Positions 17,990-27,643 of a DNA stretch of 64,000 nt are shown in pieces. The notes below the pieces were generated by a model that saw only the letters and a program-made list of their open reading frames with translations, ran no database searches and was not told the origin of the DNA. The first letter of the stretch is position 1, and each line of letters begins with the position of its first letter. Position numbers and translations under genes: made by a program. This DNA comes from Ascidiaceihabitans sp. (GTDB lineage Bacteria; Pseudomonadota; Alphaproteobacteria; Rhodobacterales; Rhodobacteraceae): NCBI GenBank assembly GCA_029251465.1, contig JAQXDI010000048.1, forward strand, positions 1-64,000, in the 5' to 3' direction.

Positions 17990-19392
17990 ACGCTGCCACC
18001 AAACTGCCCGGCGACGTTGGCCCGATCCATTTTGTTGGCATTGGTGGCATCGGCATGTCCGGCATCGCCGAAGTGTTGTTGAACCACGGCTATGTGGTGC
18101 AGGGATCTGACCTTAAGACCTCAAAAATCACCGACCGTCTGCACGAATTGGGTGGCCTGATCTTTGAGGGACAGCGCGCCGAAAACATTGCAGACGCCGA
18201 GGTCGTGGTGATTTCTTCGGCCATCAAGCCCGGCAATCCCGAACTCGACGCCGCCCGTGCGCGCGGCCTGCCGATTGTGCGCCGTGCAGAAATGCTGGCC
18301 GAGTTGATGCGCCTGAAATCCAACATCGCAGTTGCGGGCACGCATGGCAAAACCACCACCACCACGATGATGGCGGAACTGATGGTTGCCGGCAATTTTG
18401 ACCCGACCGTTGTGAACGGCGGCATCATCCACGCCTACGGGTCCAACGCGCGCATGGGGCAGGGCGAATGGATGGTCGTCGAGGCAGATGAAAGCGACGG
18501 CACCTTCAACCGCCTGCCTGCGACAATCGCGATCGTGACCAACATTGACCCCGAACACATGGAACATTGGGGCACCGAGGCAGCGCTGCATCAAGGGTTC
18601 CTTGATTTTGTGTCCAACATTCCGTTTTACGGGGTGGCCGTGTGCTGCACCGACGATCCCGACGTGCAAAGCCTTGTGGGCAAGATCACCGACCGCCGCG
18701 TCGTGACCTACGGATTTAACGCGCAGGCTGACGTGCGGGCGCTGAACCTGCACTACGTTGGCGGCGTGGCAAAGTTCGACATCGCGCTGCAATCCGAGGA
18801 TATGGTGATCGAGGGCTGTTCCTTGCCCATGCCTGGCGATCACAACGTTTCGAACGCCTTGTCGGCTGTCGCAGTGGCTCGGCATTTGGGGATGAAGGCC
18901 AGTGAAATTCGCGATGCTTTGGCCGCCTTCGGGGGCGTCAATCGCCGCTTTACCAAAGTTGGCGAAATCGACGGTGTCACAATCATTGATGATTACGGTC
19001 ACCACCCTGTGGAAATCGCGGCTGTGCTTAAGGCCGCGCGCCAAGCCAGTGAAGGCCGCGTGATTGCAGTCCACCAACCACACCGCTTTACACGGCTGTC
19101 GCACCATTTTGAGGAATTCTGCGCCTGTTTTAACGACGCAGACGTGGTCGGAATTGCAGATGTTTATGCCGCTGGCGAAGACCCTATCGAGGGGGCCTCG
19201 CGCGACGATCTGATCGCAGGTCTGATCCGCCACGGTCACCGCCATGCGAGGGCTGTGAACGACGAAGCTGATCTAGAACGCCTTGTGCGCGAGCAGGCGC
19301 GCCCGGGTGACATGGTGGTCTGCCTCGGGGCTGGTACAATTTCGGCTTGGGCCAACGGCTTACCGGATCGATTGATGAAGGGGGCGGCTTAG
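17986..19392 (+). CDS. murC: UDP-MurNAc:L-alanine ligase MurC
   Basis: 468 residues; first Mur ligase, adding L-Ala to UDP-MurNAc. [15 protein letters not shown] near the N-terminus, ATP motif GTHGKTTTT at about residues 118-126, [12 protein letters not shown] near 167, and [12 protein letters not shown] near 336 are all present. It overlaps murG by ATGA. Two bases after its TAG a run of four small membrane-protein genes begins. Confidence 0.97.
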   Translation: MNAATKLPGDVGPIHFVGIGGIGMSGIAEVLLNHGYVVQGSDLKTSKITDRLHELGGLIFEGQRAENIADAEVVVISSAIKPGNPELDAARARGLPIVRRAEMLAELMRLKSNIAVAGTHGKTTTTTMMAELMVAGNFDPTVVNGGIIHAYGSNARMGQGEWMVVEADESDGTFNRLPATIAIVTNIDPEHMEHWGTEAALHQGFLDFVSNIPFYGVAVCCTDDPDVQSLVGKITDRRVVTYGFNAQADVRALNLHYVGGVAKFDIALQSEDMVIEGCSLPMPGDHNVSNALSAVAVARHLGMKASEIRDALAAFGGVNRRFTKVGEIDGVTIIDDYGHHPVEIAAVLKAARQASEGRVIAVHQPHRFTRLSHHFEEFCACFNDADVVGIADVYAAGEDPIEGASRDDLIAGLIRHGHRHARAVNDEADLERLVREQARPGDMVVCLGAGTISAWANGLPDRLMKGAA

Positions 19393-19394
19393 CC

Positions 19395-19676
19395 ATGATG
19401 CTCGCAACTGTTCTTGTTATTGCAGCGCTGTTTTGCGTTGTAACATTGCGGGTCGGACCGCGGCGAACTGCCAAACTTTGGCTCGTATGTACGGCCATTC
19501 TAGCAGTCCTGTTTTTGGCGATGGTTCTGACATCGTCTAGCGAAACCAATGGATTTATGACGTCTTTGGACGCGTATGTTTTGTCGTTGATCGTGCTGAT
19601 GACAGGAACGTCTTTGGCAGGGCTCTTGATGGGCTGGACTATCCGCCGCCTGATGGGCAAAGAGATCGCGCAGTGA
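19395..19676 (+). CDS. Small membrane protein, first of four between murC and murB
   Basis: 93 residues with three predicted membrane helices (about 2-19, 28-46, 59-81) and a basic segment between helices 1 and 2 (RVGPRRTAK). No known domain recognised. It starts 2 bases after murC and its TGA overlaps the GTG of the next gene, so it is embedded in the cell-wall operon and translated with it. A role at the membrane in peptidoglycan assembly is an inference from position only. Confidence 0.75.
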   Translation: MMLATVLVIAALFCVVTLRVGPRRTAKLWLVCTAILAVLFLAMVLTSSSETNGFMTSLDAYVLSLIVLMTGTSLAGLLMGWTIRRLMGKEIAQ

Positions 19677-19924
19677 CACTTTTGTGGCTCTGCATTGCAT
19701 GGGTGTTTGCCAGCGTGGGCTGTGCGATGCTGCCGATGCGACGTCAATATGTGCCAGGGATCGCGTTGCTTATCGCGGCCCCAATTTTGATCGTTATGAT
19801 TGGTATTCAAGTTAGCCCGTGGCTGGCCATTGCGGCCGTGTTCGCGTTTCTATCGATGTTCCGCAATCCGCTGCGCTATATTTGGGCGCGCGTGCGGGGA
19901 CAAAATCCGGAGATCCCGAAATGA
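19673..19924 (+). CDS. DUF2484-family small membrane protein (copy 1)
   Basis: 83 residues, nearly all hydrophobic, with helices at about 3-20 and 27-62, and a basic tail with MFRNPLRYIWARVRG. It resembles the neighbouring gene at 19921 in layout and in the R-x-P-x-x-Y-x-x-x-R tail, so I place both in DUF2484, a family found in dcw clusters of Rhodobacterales. GTG start in a GTGA overlap with the previous gene and ATGA overlap with the next. Confidence 0.75.
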   Translation: MTLLWLCIAWVFASVGCAMLPMRRQYVPGIALLIAAPILIVMIGIQVSPWLAIAAVFAFLSMFRNPLRYIWARVRGQNPEIPK

Positions 19925-20178
19925 GCCTGTCTTTGATCCTTGCCTGCATCTGGGCGTTGATTGCCAACCTTTTGGCCATGACCCCCAGCAAAGATTACCA
20001 CTGGCGCAACGCCTATATTCTGATCGGCATCGGCATCCCGATCCTTGGCTTTGTTACGTGGCAAAACGGCCCGGGCGCCGGTCTGTTTGTCATGGTCGCC
20101 GCCATGAGCGTGCTTCGCTGGCCGGTCGTGTACCTTGGTCGCTGGATCAAACGCTCAGCACGAAGAACCCAAGAATGA
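19921..20178 (+). CDS. DUF2484-family small membrane protein (copy 2)
   Basis: 85 residues. MSLSLILACIWALIANLLAM forms the first helix; PSKDYHWRNAYILIGIG leads to a second and third, ending in VLRWPVVYLGRWIKR. This is the more canonical DUF2484 sequence of the two. A longer upstream open frame exists but the ATG at 19921 sits in a 4-base overlap with the previous stop and opens the conserved region. Function unknown; neighbours point to the cell envelope. Confidence 0.85.
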   Translation: MSLSLILACIWALIANLLAMTPSKDYHWRNAYILIGIGIPILGFVTWQNGPGAGLFVMVAAMSVLRWPVVYLGRWIKRSARRTQE

Positions 20179-20441
20179 GCGCGCTAATCTTTGTCTCGCC
20201 GCTGGCTGTCATTGCGATGGTCTGCCTGTGGTTGGGGTTCAAAGGTCGGGTCTGGTTGTTCGTGGCTTGGGCTGCATTTTGGGTGGCCGCGACGGTTTTG
20301 ATTGCGGTATATTTCTTTGCGAGCGCGTCGCCTGCGCAAGTGATTATGATTTTGGGCGGTGGCATGTTGTTGTTCCAGATTTCGGTCTTTGCTGCCGGAT
20401 TTTTGGGCAAACGCGCGCGCGAATGGAAAGTTGAAGAATGA
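20175..20441 (+). CDS. Small membrane protein, last of four between murC and murB
   Basis: 88 residues with helices at about 4-21, 26-48 and 58-77, and a charged C-terminus ([11 protein letters not shown]). No family recognised. The ATG overlaps the stop of copy 2 and its own stop overlaps the murB ATG (ATGA at 20438-20441), so coupling continues without a gap from 19395 into murB. An open frame extends much farther upstream but overlaps two genes and is not used. Confidence 0.72.
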   Translation: MSALIFVSPLAVIAMVCLWLGFKGRVWLFVAWAAFWVAATVLIAVYFFASASPAQVIMILGGGMLLFQISVFAAGFLGKRAREWKVEE

Positions 20442-21355
20442 CAGACCTGCCAACGGTGCGCGGACGGCTGACGCCGCAACGGGATTTGTCTGACCTCACG
20501 TGGCTGCGCGTTGGCGGCCCTGCGGACTATCTGTTTCAACCCGCAGACATCGACGATCTGGCCGATTTTCTCAAGGCGGTGGACACAGATGTGCAGGTGT
20601 TCCCCATGGGCGTCGGTAGCAATCTGATCGTGCGTGATGGCGGGTTGCGGGCCGTGGTCGTGCGCATGGGGCGCGGATTTAACGGTATCGAAATCGACGG
20701 CAATCGGGTCACGGCAGGTGTCGCGGCCCTAGACAGTCACGTGGCGCGCAAGGCGGCGGATGCTGGTGTTGATTTGACATTTCTGCGCACAATTCCCGGC
20801 AGCATTGGCGGTGCGGTGCGCATGAACGCAGGCTGTTACGGCAGCTACACCGCAGATGTGTTTGTGCAGGCGACGGCGGTTTTGCGCTCTGGTGAAATCG
20901 TGAAGCTGAGCGCGGACGATCTGCAATTCCAGTACCGCCAAACCGAGCTGCCAGAGGGGGCGGTGATCACCAGTGCGATCTTGCAAGGACCATCCGGTGA
21001 GCCTACCGAACTCCACCAGCGCATGACCGATCAACTGGCCAAGCGTGACCAGTCGCAACCCACCAAAGATCGCAGCGCTGGCAGTACGTTCCGCAATCCG
21101 GTGGGATTTAGCTCAACCGGAAAAGCCGATGATGTGCACGACCTGAAGGCATGGAAAGTCATCGATGATGCAGGCATGCGTGGTGCGCGCCGTGGTGGCG
21201 CACAGATGAGCGAGATGCATTCCAACTTTTTGATCAACACAGGCGGCGCAACCGCCGCCGATCTGGAAGGATTGGGCGAAGACGTGCGAAAAAAGGTTTA
21301 CGATTCCAGTGGTATTACGCTAGAATGGGAAATTATGCGGGTCGGTGATCCTTAG
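20438..21355 (+). CDS. murB: UDP-N-acetylenolpyruvoylglucosamine reductase MurB
   Basis: 305 residues, FAD- and NADPH-dependent; reduces UDP-GlcNAc-enolpyruvate to UDP-MurNAc. [26 protein letters not shown] (FAD site, near residues 50-63), [15 protein letters not shown] (near 119-133), AGSTFRNP carrying the catalytic Ser, and MHSNFLIN near the C-terminus are all present. It overlaps the preceding small gene by 4 bases. About 100 bases with two hairpins separate it from ddl. Confidence 0.97.
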   Translation: MTDLPTVRGRLTPQRDLSDLTWLRVGGPADYLFQPADIDDLADFLKAVDTDVQVFPMGVGSNLIVRDGGLRAVVVRMGRGFNGIEIDGNRVTAGVAALDSHVARKAADAGVDLTFLRTIPGSIGGAVRMNAGCYGSYTADVFVQATAVLRSGEIVKLSADDLQFQYRQTELPEGAVITSAILQGPSGEPTELHQRMTDQLAKRDQSQPTKDRSAGSTFRNPVGFSSTGKADDVHDLKAWKVIDDAGMRGARRGGAQMSEMHSNFLINTGGATAADLEGLGEDVRKKVYDSSGITLEWEIMRVGDP

Positions 21356-21390
21356 GGTCGCAATACGGGTATAGCCCTGCATTTCAAAAC

Positions 21391-21434
21391 GCCGAAAATC
21401 GGCACATAAAAATAAGACCTCGCTAAAAGAGGTC
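21391..21434 (+). promoter_or_regulatory. Two hairpins in the murB-ddl gap
   Basis: GCCGA-AAA-TCGGC (21391-21403) and GACCTC-N7-GAGGTC (21416-21434) lie in the only gap longer than a few bases between murB and ftsA. The second is 19 bases before the ddl GTG. They could act as a processing or stability element; neither has a T-tract. Confidence 0.4.
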
Positions 21435-21453
21435 GGGACATAGAGGCACTCTG

Positions 21454-22374
21454 GTGGGTCAGTCGAGCATGACACCCCGAACAGTGGCGGTATTATTGGG
21501 TGGCCCTTCGGCTGAACGCGAAGTGTCATTGGATACAGGACACGCATGCGCCGCCGCATTGCGGGAGACAGGATTTGAAGTGATCGAGGTCGATGCTGGC
21601 CCCGATCTTTCTGTGGTTTTAAGCAACCTTAAACCGGACGCGGTTCTCAATTGTCTGCATGGGCGTTGGGGCGAAGACGGCTGCGTGCAAGGCATCCTTG
21701 AATGGCTCGGTATTCCCTATTCGCATTCTGGTGTGTTGGCATCGGCTTTGGCGATGGACAAGCAACGCTCCAAAGACGTGTTCCGTCAGGCGGGATTGCC
21801 AGTCGTGGACAGCATTATTGCGCGCGCTGATGACGTGCGCGCGCATCACGTGATGGAACCACCTTATGTGGTGAAGCCAAACAACGAAGGATCATCGGTT
21901 GGGGTCTACCTTGTTGAAAAAGACAACAACGGACCGCCGCAACTGGACGATGATATGCCGACCGAAGTTATGGTCGAAACATACGCTCCGGGCCGCGAGT
22001 TAACCACGACCATTATGGGCGACCGCGCCCTGACAGTAACCGATATTTTGACAACAGGCTGGTATGATTATGACGCCAAATACAAAGAAGGCGGATCAAG
22101 CCACATTGTCCCTGCGGATGTCCCTTCCGACATTTTCGATCTGTGCATGGACTACGCCTTGCGCGCCCACGCAGCCCTTGGATGTCGTGGTGTCAGCCGC
22201 ACCGATTTCCGTTGGGACGAAAGCCGGGGCGTCGACGGCCTGATCCTGCTTGAAACCAACACACAACCCGGCATGACCGCCACATCGCTCAGCCCGGAAC
22301 AGGCGCAAGCCGTGGGCATTTCGTTCGAAAAACTCTGCGCCTGGATGGTGGAGGACGCGTCATGTCCCCGCTGA
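21454..22374 (+). CDS. ddl: D-alanine--D-alanine ligase
   Basis: 306 residues, ATP-grasp enzyme making the D-Ala-D-Ala dipeptide used by MurF. LLGGPSAEREVSL near the N-terminus, LNCLHGRWGEDG near 65, VVKPNNEGSSVGV near 140, and LLETNTQPGMTATSL near 268 (metal-binding Asn and Gly loop) are intact. Start could be the GTG at 21454 or the ATG 15 bases later; GAGG at 21442 favours the GTG. It overlaps ftsQ by 13 bases in a different frame. Confidence 0.95.
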   Translation: MGQSSMTPRTVAVLLGGPSAEREVSLDTGHACAAALRETGFEVIEVDAGPDLSVVLSNLKPDAVLNCLHGRWGEDGCVQGILEWLGIPYSHSGVLASALAMDKQRSKDVFRQAGLPVVDSIIARADDVRAHHVMEPPYVVKPNNEGSSVGVYLVEKDNNGPPQLDDDMPTEVMVETYAPGRELTTTIMGDRALTVTDILTTGWYDYDAKYKEGGSSHIVPADVPSDIFDLCMDYALRAHAALGCRGVSRTDFRWDESRGVDGLILLETNTQPGMTATSLSPEQAQAVGISFEKLCAWMVEDASCPR

Positions 22375-23255
22375 GCGCACCCAAAATGATCCGTCGCAAC
22401 CCCAAAGCTGATCCCGCACCGTCCCGTTGGGCGTGGCGCTTGCAGCGTTTGATGCTGACGCCGATGTTCCGGTTGACCTTGCGTGCAGGTCTGCCGTTTG
22501 CACTGACGTTGGCCGCCGGCACCTATTATTTTACCAACCCTGATCGTCAGGCCGCAATCCGCGATTCCGTGGCCGAGGCCCGCGCCAGCATTCAAGAGCG
22601 CCCTGAATTCATGGTCGGCCTGATGGCGATTGATGGCGCTGACACCGAACTCTCCGAAGATATCCGCGCCAATCTGCCTATCGATTTCCCGGTCAGCTCG
22701 TTTGATCTGGACCTTGAGGAGATGCGCAAAACCATCACCGATCTACCGCCCGTGGCCCAAGCGTCTTTGCGCATTCGTCCCGGCGGCGTGTTGCAAATCG
22801 ACGTGATGCCGCGTGTTCCTGTCGCCGTTTGGCGCACAGACGGCGGGCTGTCGCTGGTCGATGCATCCGGCGCGCATGTCGAAATGTTGCCGTTCCGTGT
22901 GGAACGTCCTGACCTGCCGCTGATTGCGGGCGCGGGGGCCAACAAACATGTGGGCGAAGCGCTTGATCTGATCCGCACAGCCCAGCCTTTGGGTGCGCGT
23001 TTGCGCGGTGTTGTGCGCGTGGGCGAGCGGCGCTGGGATATCGTTTTGGACCGAGATCAACGCATCCTGCTGCCAGAGTTTGGTGGTGTATCCGCGCTGG
23101 AACACGTGATTGCGCTTGAGGGGGCCCAAGAGGTTCTGAGCCGCGATGTGGCCGTGGTGGACATGCGCCTCAGCGGTCGCCCGACAGTAAAAATGAATAA
23201 CGACGCTACCACTGAATGGTGGCGCATCCGGCAGCTTTCCGAGAGTGGACAATAA
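22362..23255 (+). CDS. ftsQ: Cell division protein FtsQ
   Basis: 297 residues. A basic cytoplasmic segment of about 45 residues precedes one transmembrane helix (about residues 47-63). The periplasmic part has the POTRA region and the beta domain with RPGGVLQIDVMPRVPVAVW and LVDASGAHVEML, then a C-terminal DMRLSGRPTVKM typical of FtsQ. It recruits FtsL and FtsB-like partners and links FtsA/Z to the wall machinery. Tightly packed: 13-base overlap with ddl, no gap to ftsA. Confidence 0.93.
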   Translation: MSPLSAPKMIRRNPKADPAPSRWAWRLQRLMLTPMFRLTLRAGLPFALTLAAGTYYFTNPDRQAAIRDSVAEARASIQERPEFMVGLMAIDGADTELSEDIRANLPIDFPVSSFDLDLEEMRKTITDLPPVAQASLRIRPGGVLQIDVMPRVPVAVWRTDGGLSLVDASGAHVEMLPFRVERPDLPLIAGAGANKHVGEALDLIRTAQPLGARLRGVVRVGERRWDIVLDRDQRILLPEFGGVSALEHVIALEGAQEVLSRDVAVVDMRLSGRPTVKMNNDATTEWWRIRQLSESGQ

Positions 23256-24593
23256 GTGATGATGGACCTGTATGACAGCCAGCGCAGTATGCGCAACATG
23301 CGCAAAGTTGCGATGCAGCGCGGTGTGGTGGCGATTTTGGATGTGGGCAGTTCCAAGATTGCCTGCTTGGTTTTGCGCTTTGACGGCTCTGGAAAAGTTG
23401 GCGAAGAGGGTGAGATCGGCTCGCTTGCTGGCCAGTCAGGATTTCGCGTCATCGGTGCGGCCACAACCCGGTCGCGCGGCGTGCATTTTGGCGAAATTTC
23501 GGCCATGGCTGAAACAGAGCGGGCTATTCGTACAGCGTTGCAAGCGGCACAGAAAATGGCCGGAGTCCGCGTTGATCACGTGATCGCGTGCTTTGCTGGC
23601 GCTGATCCGCGCAGCTACGGGCTGGACGCTAAAGTATCGCTGGACGGTCAAGTCGTGACCGAAGACGATGTGGCGCGCGTGCTGTCCAGCTGCGATGTGC
23701 CCGACTATGGCATGGACCGCGAAGTGCTGCACGCACAGCCCGTAAACTTTGCGTTGGATCACCGGTCAGGTCTGTCTGATCCGCGTGGCCAATTGGGCAA
23801 CGAGTTGTCTGTCGATATGCACATGCTGACTGTCGATGCCGCCGCCGTGCAGCATCTGGCGCATTGCATCAAACGCTGTGATCTGGAATTGGCAGGCATC
23901 GCGTCCTCGCCTTATGTCTCGGGCATTTCGGCGTTGGTCGAGGACGAACAAGAACTTGGTGCGGCCTGCATCGACATGGGGGGCGGCTCGACCAGCATCT
24001 CGATCTTTATCAAAAAGCACATGATTTTTGCCGACACCGTGCGCATGGGCGGCGATCATGTCACATCAGATATTTCGCTGGGTCTGCAAGTGCCGACAGC
24101 CAATGCGGAGCGGATCAAGACGTTCTACGGCGGTGTGCATGCGACGGGTATGGATGACCGTGAGATGATCGAAATCGGCGGTGACACGGGTGATTACGAA
24201 CACGATCGGCGCACGGTATCGCGCGCGGAACTGATCGGCATTATGCGCCCTCGGGTCGAAGAAATTCTGGAAGAAGTCCGCGCGCGTTTGGACGCCGCAG
24301 GGTTCGACCATTTGCCAAGCCAACAAATTGTTCTGACCGGTGGTGGCAGCCAAATTCCAGGGCTAGATGGGCTGGCCTCAAAGATCCTCGGGCAGCAAGT
24401 GCGCCTTGGGCGACCGTTGCGCGTTCACGGTTTGCCGCAGGCCGCAACAGGCCCAAGCTTTGCTTCGGCGGTTGGCTTGTCGCTGTTCGCAGCGCACCCG
24501 CAAGACGAGTGGTGGGATTTTGACATTCCAGCGGATCGCTACCCTGCGCGTTCGCTGAAACGCGCCGTAAAATGGTTCCGAGACAACTGGTAG
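23256..24593 (+). CDS. ftsA: Cell division protein FtsA
   Basis: 445 residues, actin-fold ATPase that tethers FtsZ to the membrane. AILDVGSSKIACLVL at about residues 25-39 is the phosphate-1 motif, CIDMGGGSTSISIF near 240 is phosphate-2, and VLTGGGSQIPGLDGLA near 358 is the adenosine motif. GTG 23256, ATG 23259 and ATG 23262 are consecutive start options; GAGAGTGG at 23241-23248 suits the first two. The C-terminus KRAVKWFRDNW is a membrane-targeting amphipathic helix. Confidence 0.96.
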   Translation: MMMDLYDSQRSMRNMRKVAMQRGVVAILDVGSSKIACLVLRFDGSGKVGEEGEIGSLAGQSGFRVIGAATTRSRGVHFGEISAMAETERAIRTALQAAQKMAGVRVDHVIACFAGADPRSYGLDAKVSLDGQVVTEDDVARVLSSCDVPDYGMDREVLHAQPVNFALDHRSGLSDPRGQLGNELSVDMHMLTVDAAAVQHLAHCIKRCDLELAGIASSPYVSGISALVEDEQELGAACIDMGGGSTSISIFIKKHMIFADTVRMGGDHVTSDISLGLQVPTANAERIKTFYGGVHATGMDDREMIEIGGDTGDYEHDRRTVSRAELIGIMRPRVEEILEEVRARLDAAGFDHLPSQQIVLTGGGSQIPGLDGLASKILGQQVRLGRPLRVHGLPQAATGPSFASAVGLSLFAAHPQDEWWDFDIPADRYPARSLKRAVKWFRDNW

Positions 24594-24767
24594 GCGCCAT
24601 ATATCGCGTGATTGCGCGAAATGACGCGTGATCAGGCGAAAAATCGCCCATATTTTGGGTCCGAATTGCGTTTTTTGGGTGACGGTGCTTAGAAAATTGG
24701 CTAAGATTAAGGCGGATTAGGCATAAAAACACCCGCGAATGCGGGTCCAAACAGGCGGACTTTAACA
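24594..24767 (+). promoter_or_regulatory. ftsA-ftsZ gap with candidate ftsZ promoter
   Basis: This 174-base gap holds GTGACG, 17 bases, TAAGAT (from about 24680), a plausible promoter for extra ftsZ expression. CGCGTGAT occurs twice near 24605-24635. A TTAA-N6-TTAG nearby is one base short of the CtrA spacing and is not called. Confidence 0.35.
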
Positions 24768-26369
24768 ATGACATTGAACCTTTCGATGCCCGGACAGGAC
24801 GAATTGAAGCCTCGGATCACCGTGTTCGGTGTCGGTGGGGCTGGCGGCAACGCTGTGAACAACATGATTGAAAAGCAACTCGATGGAGTTGATTTCGTTG
24901 TGGCAAACACAGACGCCCAAGCACTGCAACAATCTGCGTCGCAAACGCGTGTGCAGCTTGGTATCAAGGTCACCGAAGGTTTGGGTGCAGGCGCGCGCGC
25001 AAGCGTTGGGGCCGCGGCCGCCGAAGAGAGCATTGAGCAAATTGTTGACCATTTGGCGGGCGCGCACATGTGCTTTATTACCGCTGGCATGGGCGGGGGT
25101 ACCGGTACTGGTGCTGCCCCGATCATCGCGCAAGCCGCACGTGAGCTGGGTGTTCTGACCGTTGGTGTTGTCACTAAACCGTTCCAGTTTGAGGGTGCCA
25201 AGCGCATGCGTCAGGCTGAAGACGGTGTTGAAGCGCTGCAAAAAGTTGTCGACACGCTGATCATCATTCCGAACCAAAACTTGTTCCGTCTTGCGAACGA
25301 AAAAACCACATTCACCGAGGCGTTCTCGATGGCAGACGATGTTCTGTATCAAGGCGTTAAGGGCGTGACGGACCTGATGGTGCGTCCTGGCTTGATCAAC
25401 CTCGACTTTGCTGACGTGCGTTCCGTGATGGACGAAATGGGCAAGGCGATGATGGGTACGGGCGAGGCAGACGGCGAAGATCGCGCGATCCAAGCCGCAG
25501 AAAAAGCCATTGCCAACCCGCTGCTGGACGAAATCAGCTTGCGCGGCGCAAAGGGCGTTTTGATCAACATCACCGGCGCACACGATCTGACGTTGTTCGA
25601 ACTGGACGAAGCGGCGAACCGCATTCGCGAAGAAGTCGACCCAGAGGCCAACATCATCGTTGGTTCGACCCTCGATACAGCCATGGAAGGCATGATGCGC
25701 GTCAGCGTTGTTGCCACCGGTATCGATGCGGTTGACGTGCAGACAGACATGCCCGTGCCGCGCCGCCTAATGGCCGCACCTTTGTCGCAAACAGCGTCTG
25801 CACCAGCCCCATCACAAGCCGAATATGCGCCTGAAATCGCAGCACAAGCCGCGCCAGAGCCGTCATTGTTCGAAGAGTTGAATGTTCAAGAAGCCGCCGC
25901 ACAAGACATGGCCGAAGATATCTTTGCCGAAGATATTCCGGCTGTCGCGTCCGACGATCTGCCGCCCCCTGCGTATCAGCCGCAAGTGGCCGCGTTTGAA
26001 CCACAACACGAAGCGCTAGAAGCTGAGCCTGAGGCATTTGTTGCACCACGTGCGCCAACGCCGGGCACGCCATCGCCAGAAGCAATGGCGCGTCTGCGTG
26101 CCGCTGCACAAAAAGCAGCCCCTGCACAGGCTCCGGCTGCTGCGGCACCGGCACCAACAGGAGAAGCAGAGCGACCACGTTTCGGGATCAATTCGTTGAT
26201 CAATCGCATGACGGGTCACGCCGAGCAGCCAACGCAAGAGCGTCCCACGCGTCAGCAACCTCCGGTTCGACAGCAAGCTGCCGCACCTGCGCAACAGCCA
26301 GTTGAGGCCGTGGATCCTGACCAAGAGCGTATCGAAATCCCAGCATTCTTGCGTCGCCAAGCGAATTGA
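24768..26369 (+). CDS. ftsZ: Cell division GTPase FtsZ
   Basis: 533 residues. The tubulin-like GTPase domain has [12 protein letters not shown] near residue 22, the tubulin signature [10 protein letters not shown] near 109-118, and the T7 loop region [11 protein letters not shown] near 208. A long Ala/Pro/Glu-rich linker of about 180 residues follows, ending in the conserved peptide [12 protein letters not shown] that binds FtsA and other partners. Linker length is why it exceeds the 380-residue E. coli protein; long linkers are usual in alphaproteobacteria. Confidence 0.98.
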   Translation: MTLNLSMPGQDELKPRITVFGVGGAGGNAVNNMIEKQLDGVDFVVANTDAQALQQSASQTRVQLGIKVTEGLGAGARASVGAAAAEESIEQIVDHLAGAHMCFITAGMGGGTGTGAAPIIAQAARELGVLTVGVVTKPFQFEGAKRMRQAEDGVEALQKVVDTLIIIPNQNLFRLANEKTTFTEAFSMADDVLYQGVKGVTDLMVRPGLINLDFADVRSVMDEMGKAMMGTGEADGEDRAIQAAEKAIANPLLDEISLRGAKGVLINITGAHDLTLFELDEAANRIREEVDPEANIIVGSTLDTAMEGMMRVSVVATGIDAVDVQTDMPVPRRLMAAPLSQTASAPAPSQAEYAPEIAAQAAPEPSLFEELNVQEAAAQDMAEDIFAEDIPAVASDDLPPPAYQPQVAAFEPQHEALEAEPEAFVAPRAPTPGTPSPEAMARLRAAAQKAAPAQAPAAAAPAPTGEAERPRFGINSLINRMTGHAEQPTQERPTRQQPPVRQQAAAPAQQPVEAVDPDQERIEIPAFLRRQAN

Positions 26370-26390
26370 CGCTACGAAATATACGGATTG

Positions 26391-26416
26391 AGGGCTGCCT
26401 TAGGGCGGCCCTTTTT
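26391..26416 (+). terminator. Rho-independent terminator after ftsZ
   Basis: AGGGCTGCC pairs with GGCGGCCCT (9 bp including one G-T) around TTAG and runs into TTTTT. It ends the division block 22 bases after the ftsZ stop and separates it from lpxC. Confidence 0.85.
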
Positions 26417-26572
26417 CGTTTGAAAGCAATGGCTTGATTGCGGGCTGGCGTGAATCTGCCGACTGGGAAACCTGATGTTTCAGAACGTTACAAAGATTGA
26501 GTTGAGGTTGGAGCCGTTGAAACGTAATTGATCAAATCAACAGCACGAGAGTGCGTCAAAAATGAGGCAGTT

Positions 26573-27496
26573 TTGCAAACCACGATTAAATCACCCATCA
26601 GCTTTACCGGTCGGGGCCTGCATTCAGGCGCGCCCGCAACGCTGACTATTCGCCCAGCCGGGGCTGAGCACGGGATTTGGTTTGCACGCACAGACATCGC
26701 AACCGGGGACAACCTTGTTCCGGCACGCTGGGATGCGGTTAATCGTTCGCCTTTGTGCACCAAGTTGGAAAATGCGTCCGGCGTTGGCGTTTCCACCGTT
26801 GAACACGTTATGGCGGCGTTGGCCGGATGCGGCGTGCACAATGCGCTGGTTGAAATCGACGGACCCGAAGTGCCGATCGTGGATGGTTCTGCTGTTCCGT
26901 TTGTACGCGGTATCATGCAACGCGGTTTGCGGGCTTTGCACGAGCCGGTACGGGCATTCAAAGTGATGAAAACGGTAACCGTCACGGAGGGCGATGCGTC
27001 AGCGACGTTGGCACCTGCGGACACGTTGTACATCGACTTTCAGATCGATTTTGTCGACTCGGCTATCGGTCATCAAAGCAAATCACTGCGCATGAACAAC
27101 GGCAGCTTTGCCCGCGAACTATGTGACAGCCGTACGTTCTGCCGTCAGGCGGACGTCGAGAATATGCAAGCCAACGGATTGGCGCTGGGTGGTAGATCCG
27201 GCGAAAATGGCGTGGTGTTTGACGGCGCCAAAGTTCTAAGCCCGGGTGGTTTGCGCCATGCGGATGAACCTGTACGCCACAAAATGCTGGATGCTTTGGG
27301 CGATCTTGCGCTTGCTGGTGCCCCACTGGTTGGGCGTTATTCAGGCGTGCGGGCAGGGCATTCGTTGACAAATACACTGCTGCGCAAGGTCTTTGCGACC
27401 CCAGGGGCCATTCAAATGGTGATCTGTGACGACGCAATGACACAAGCACTTCCGGGCTACGGTCTGGTCTGGGACGAGATCCCGAACGTCGCGTAA
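26573..27496 (+). CDS. lpxC: UDP-3-O-acyl-N-acetylglucosamine deacetylase LpxC
   Basis: 307 residues from the TTG at 26573, chosen because it gives the family-typical QTTIKSPISFTGRGLHSG start and has GAGG 5 bases upstream; the frame stays open to 26528. LpxC commits UDP-acyl-GlcNAc to lipid A synthesis. Zinc ligands are His78 (STVEHV), His236 and Asp240 (RHKMLD); His263 (GHS) is the general acid. It follows the ftsZ terminator. Confidence 0.95.
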   Translation: MQTTIKSPISFTGRGLHSGAPATLTIRPAGAEHGIWFARTDIATGDNLVPARWDAVNRSPLCTKLENASGVGVSTVEHVMAALAGCGVHNALVEIDGPEVPIVDGSAVPFVRGIMQRGLRALHEPVRAFKVMKTVTVTEGDASATLAPADTLYIDFQIDFVDSAIGHQSKSLRMNNGSFARELCDSRTFCRQADVENMQANGLALGGRSGENGVVFDGAKVLSPGGLRHADEPVRHKMLDALGDLALAGAPLVGRYSGVRAGHSLTNTLLRKVFATPGAIQMVICDDAMTQALPGYGLVWDEIPNVA

Positions 27497-27643
27497 ACTT
27501 GGGTTTTCAGCGACAACATCTTCACAATTTTCAAATGGCGCGATCAAAGGGCGTTTGCATGGTTTTGCATGGTAAAATAGTGTGCTAACACATGTGAAAG
27601 ACAGCCCTCTAAGGGCGGGGTGAATGCGGTGAGGAAATCAATC

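Noticed and set aside
18121-19245. 374-codon minus-strand open frame opposite murC
   Set aside because: Composition rich in His, Gln and Val is that of an antisense frame to an intact murC; no motif.
24700-24725. CtrA full site before ftsZ
   Set aside because: TTAA and TTAG are separated by 6 bases instead of 7 and one half is mismatched.
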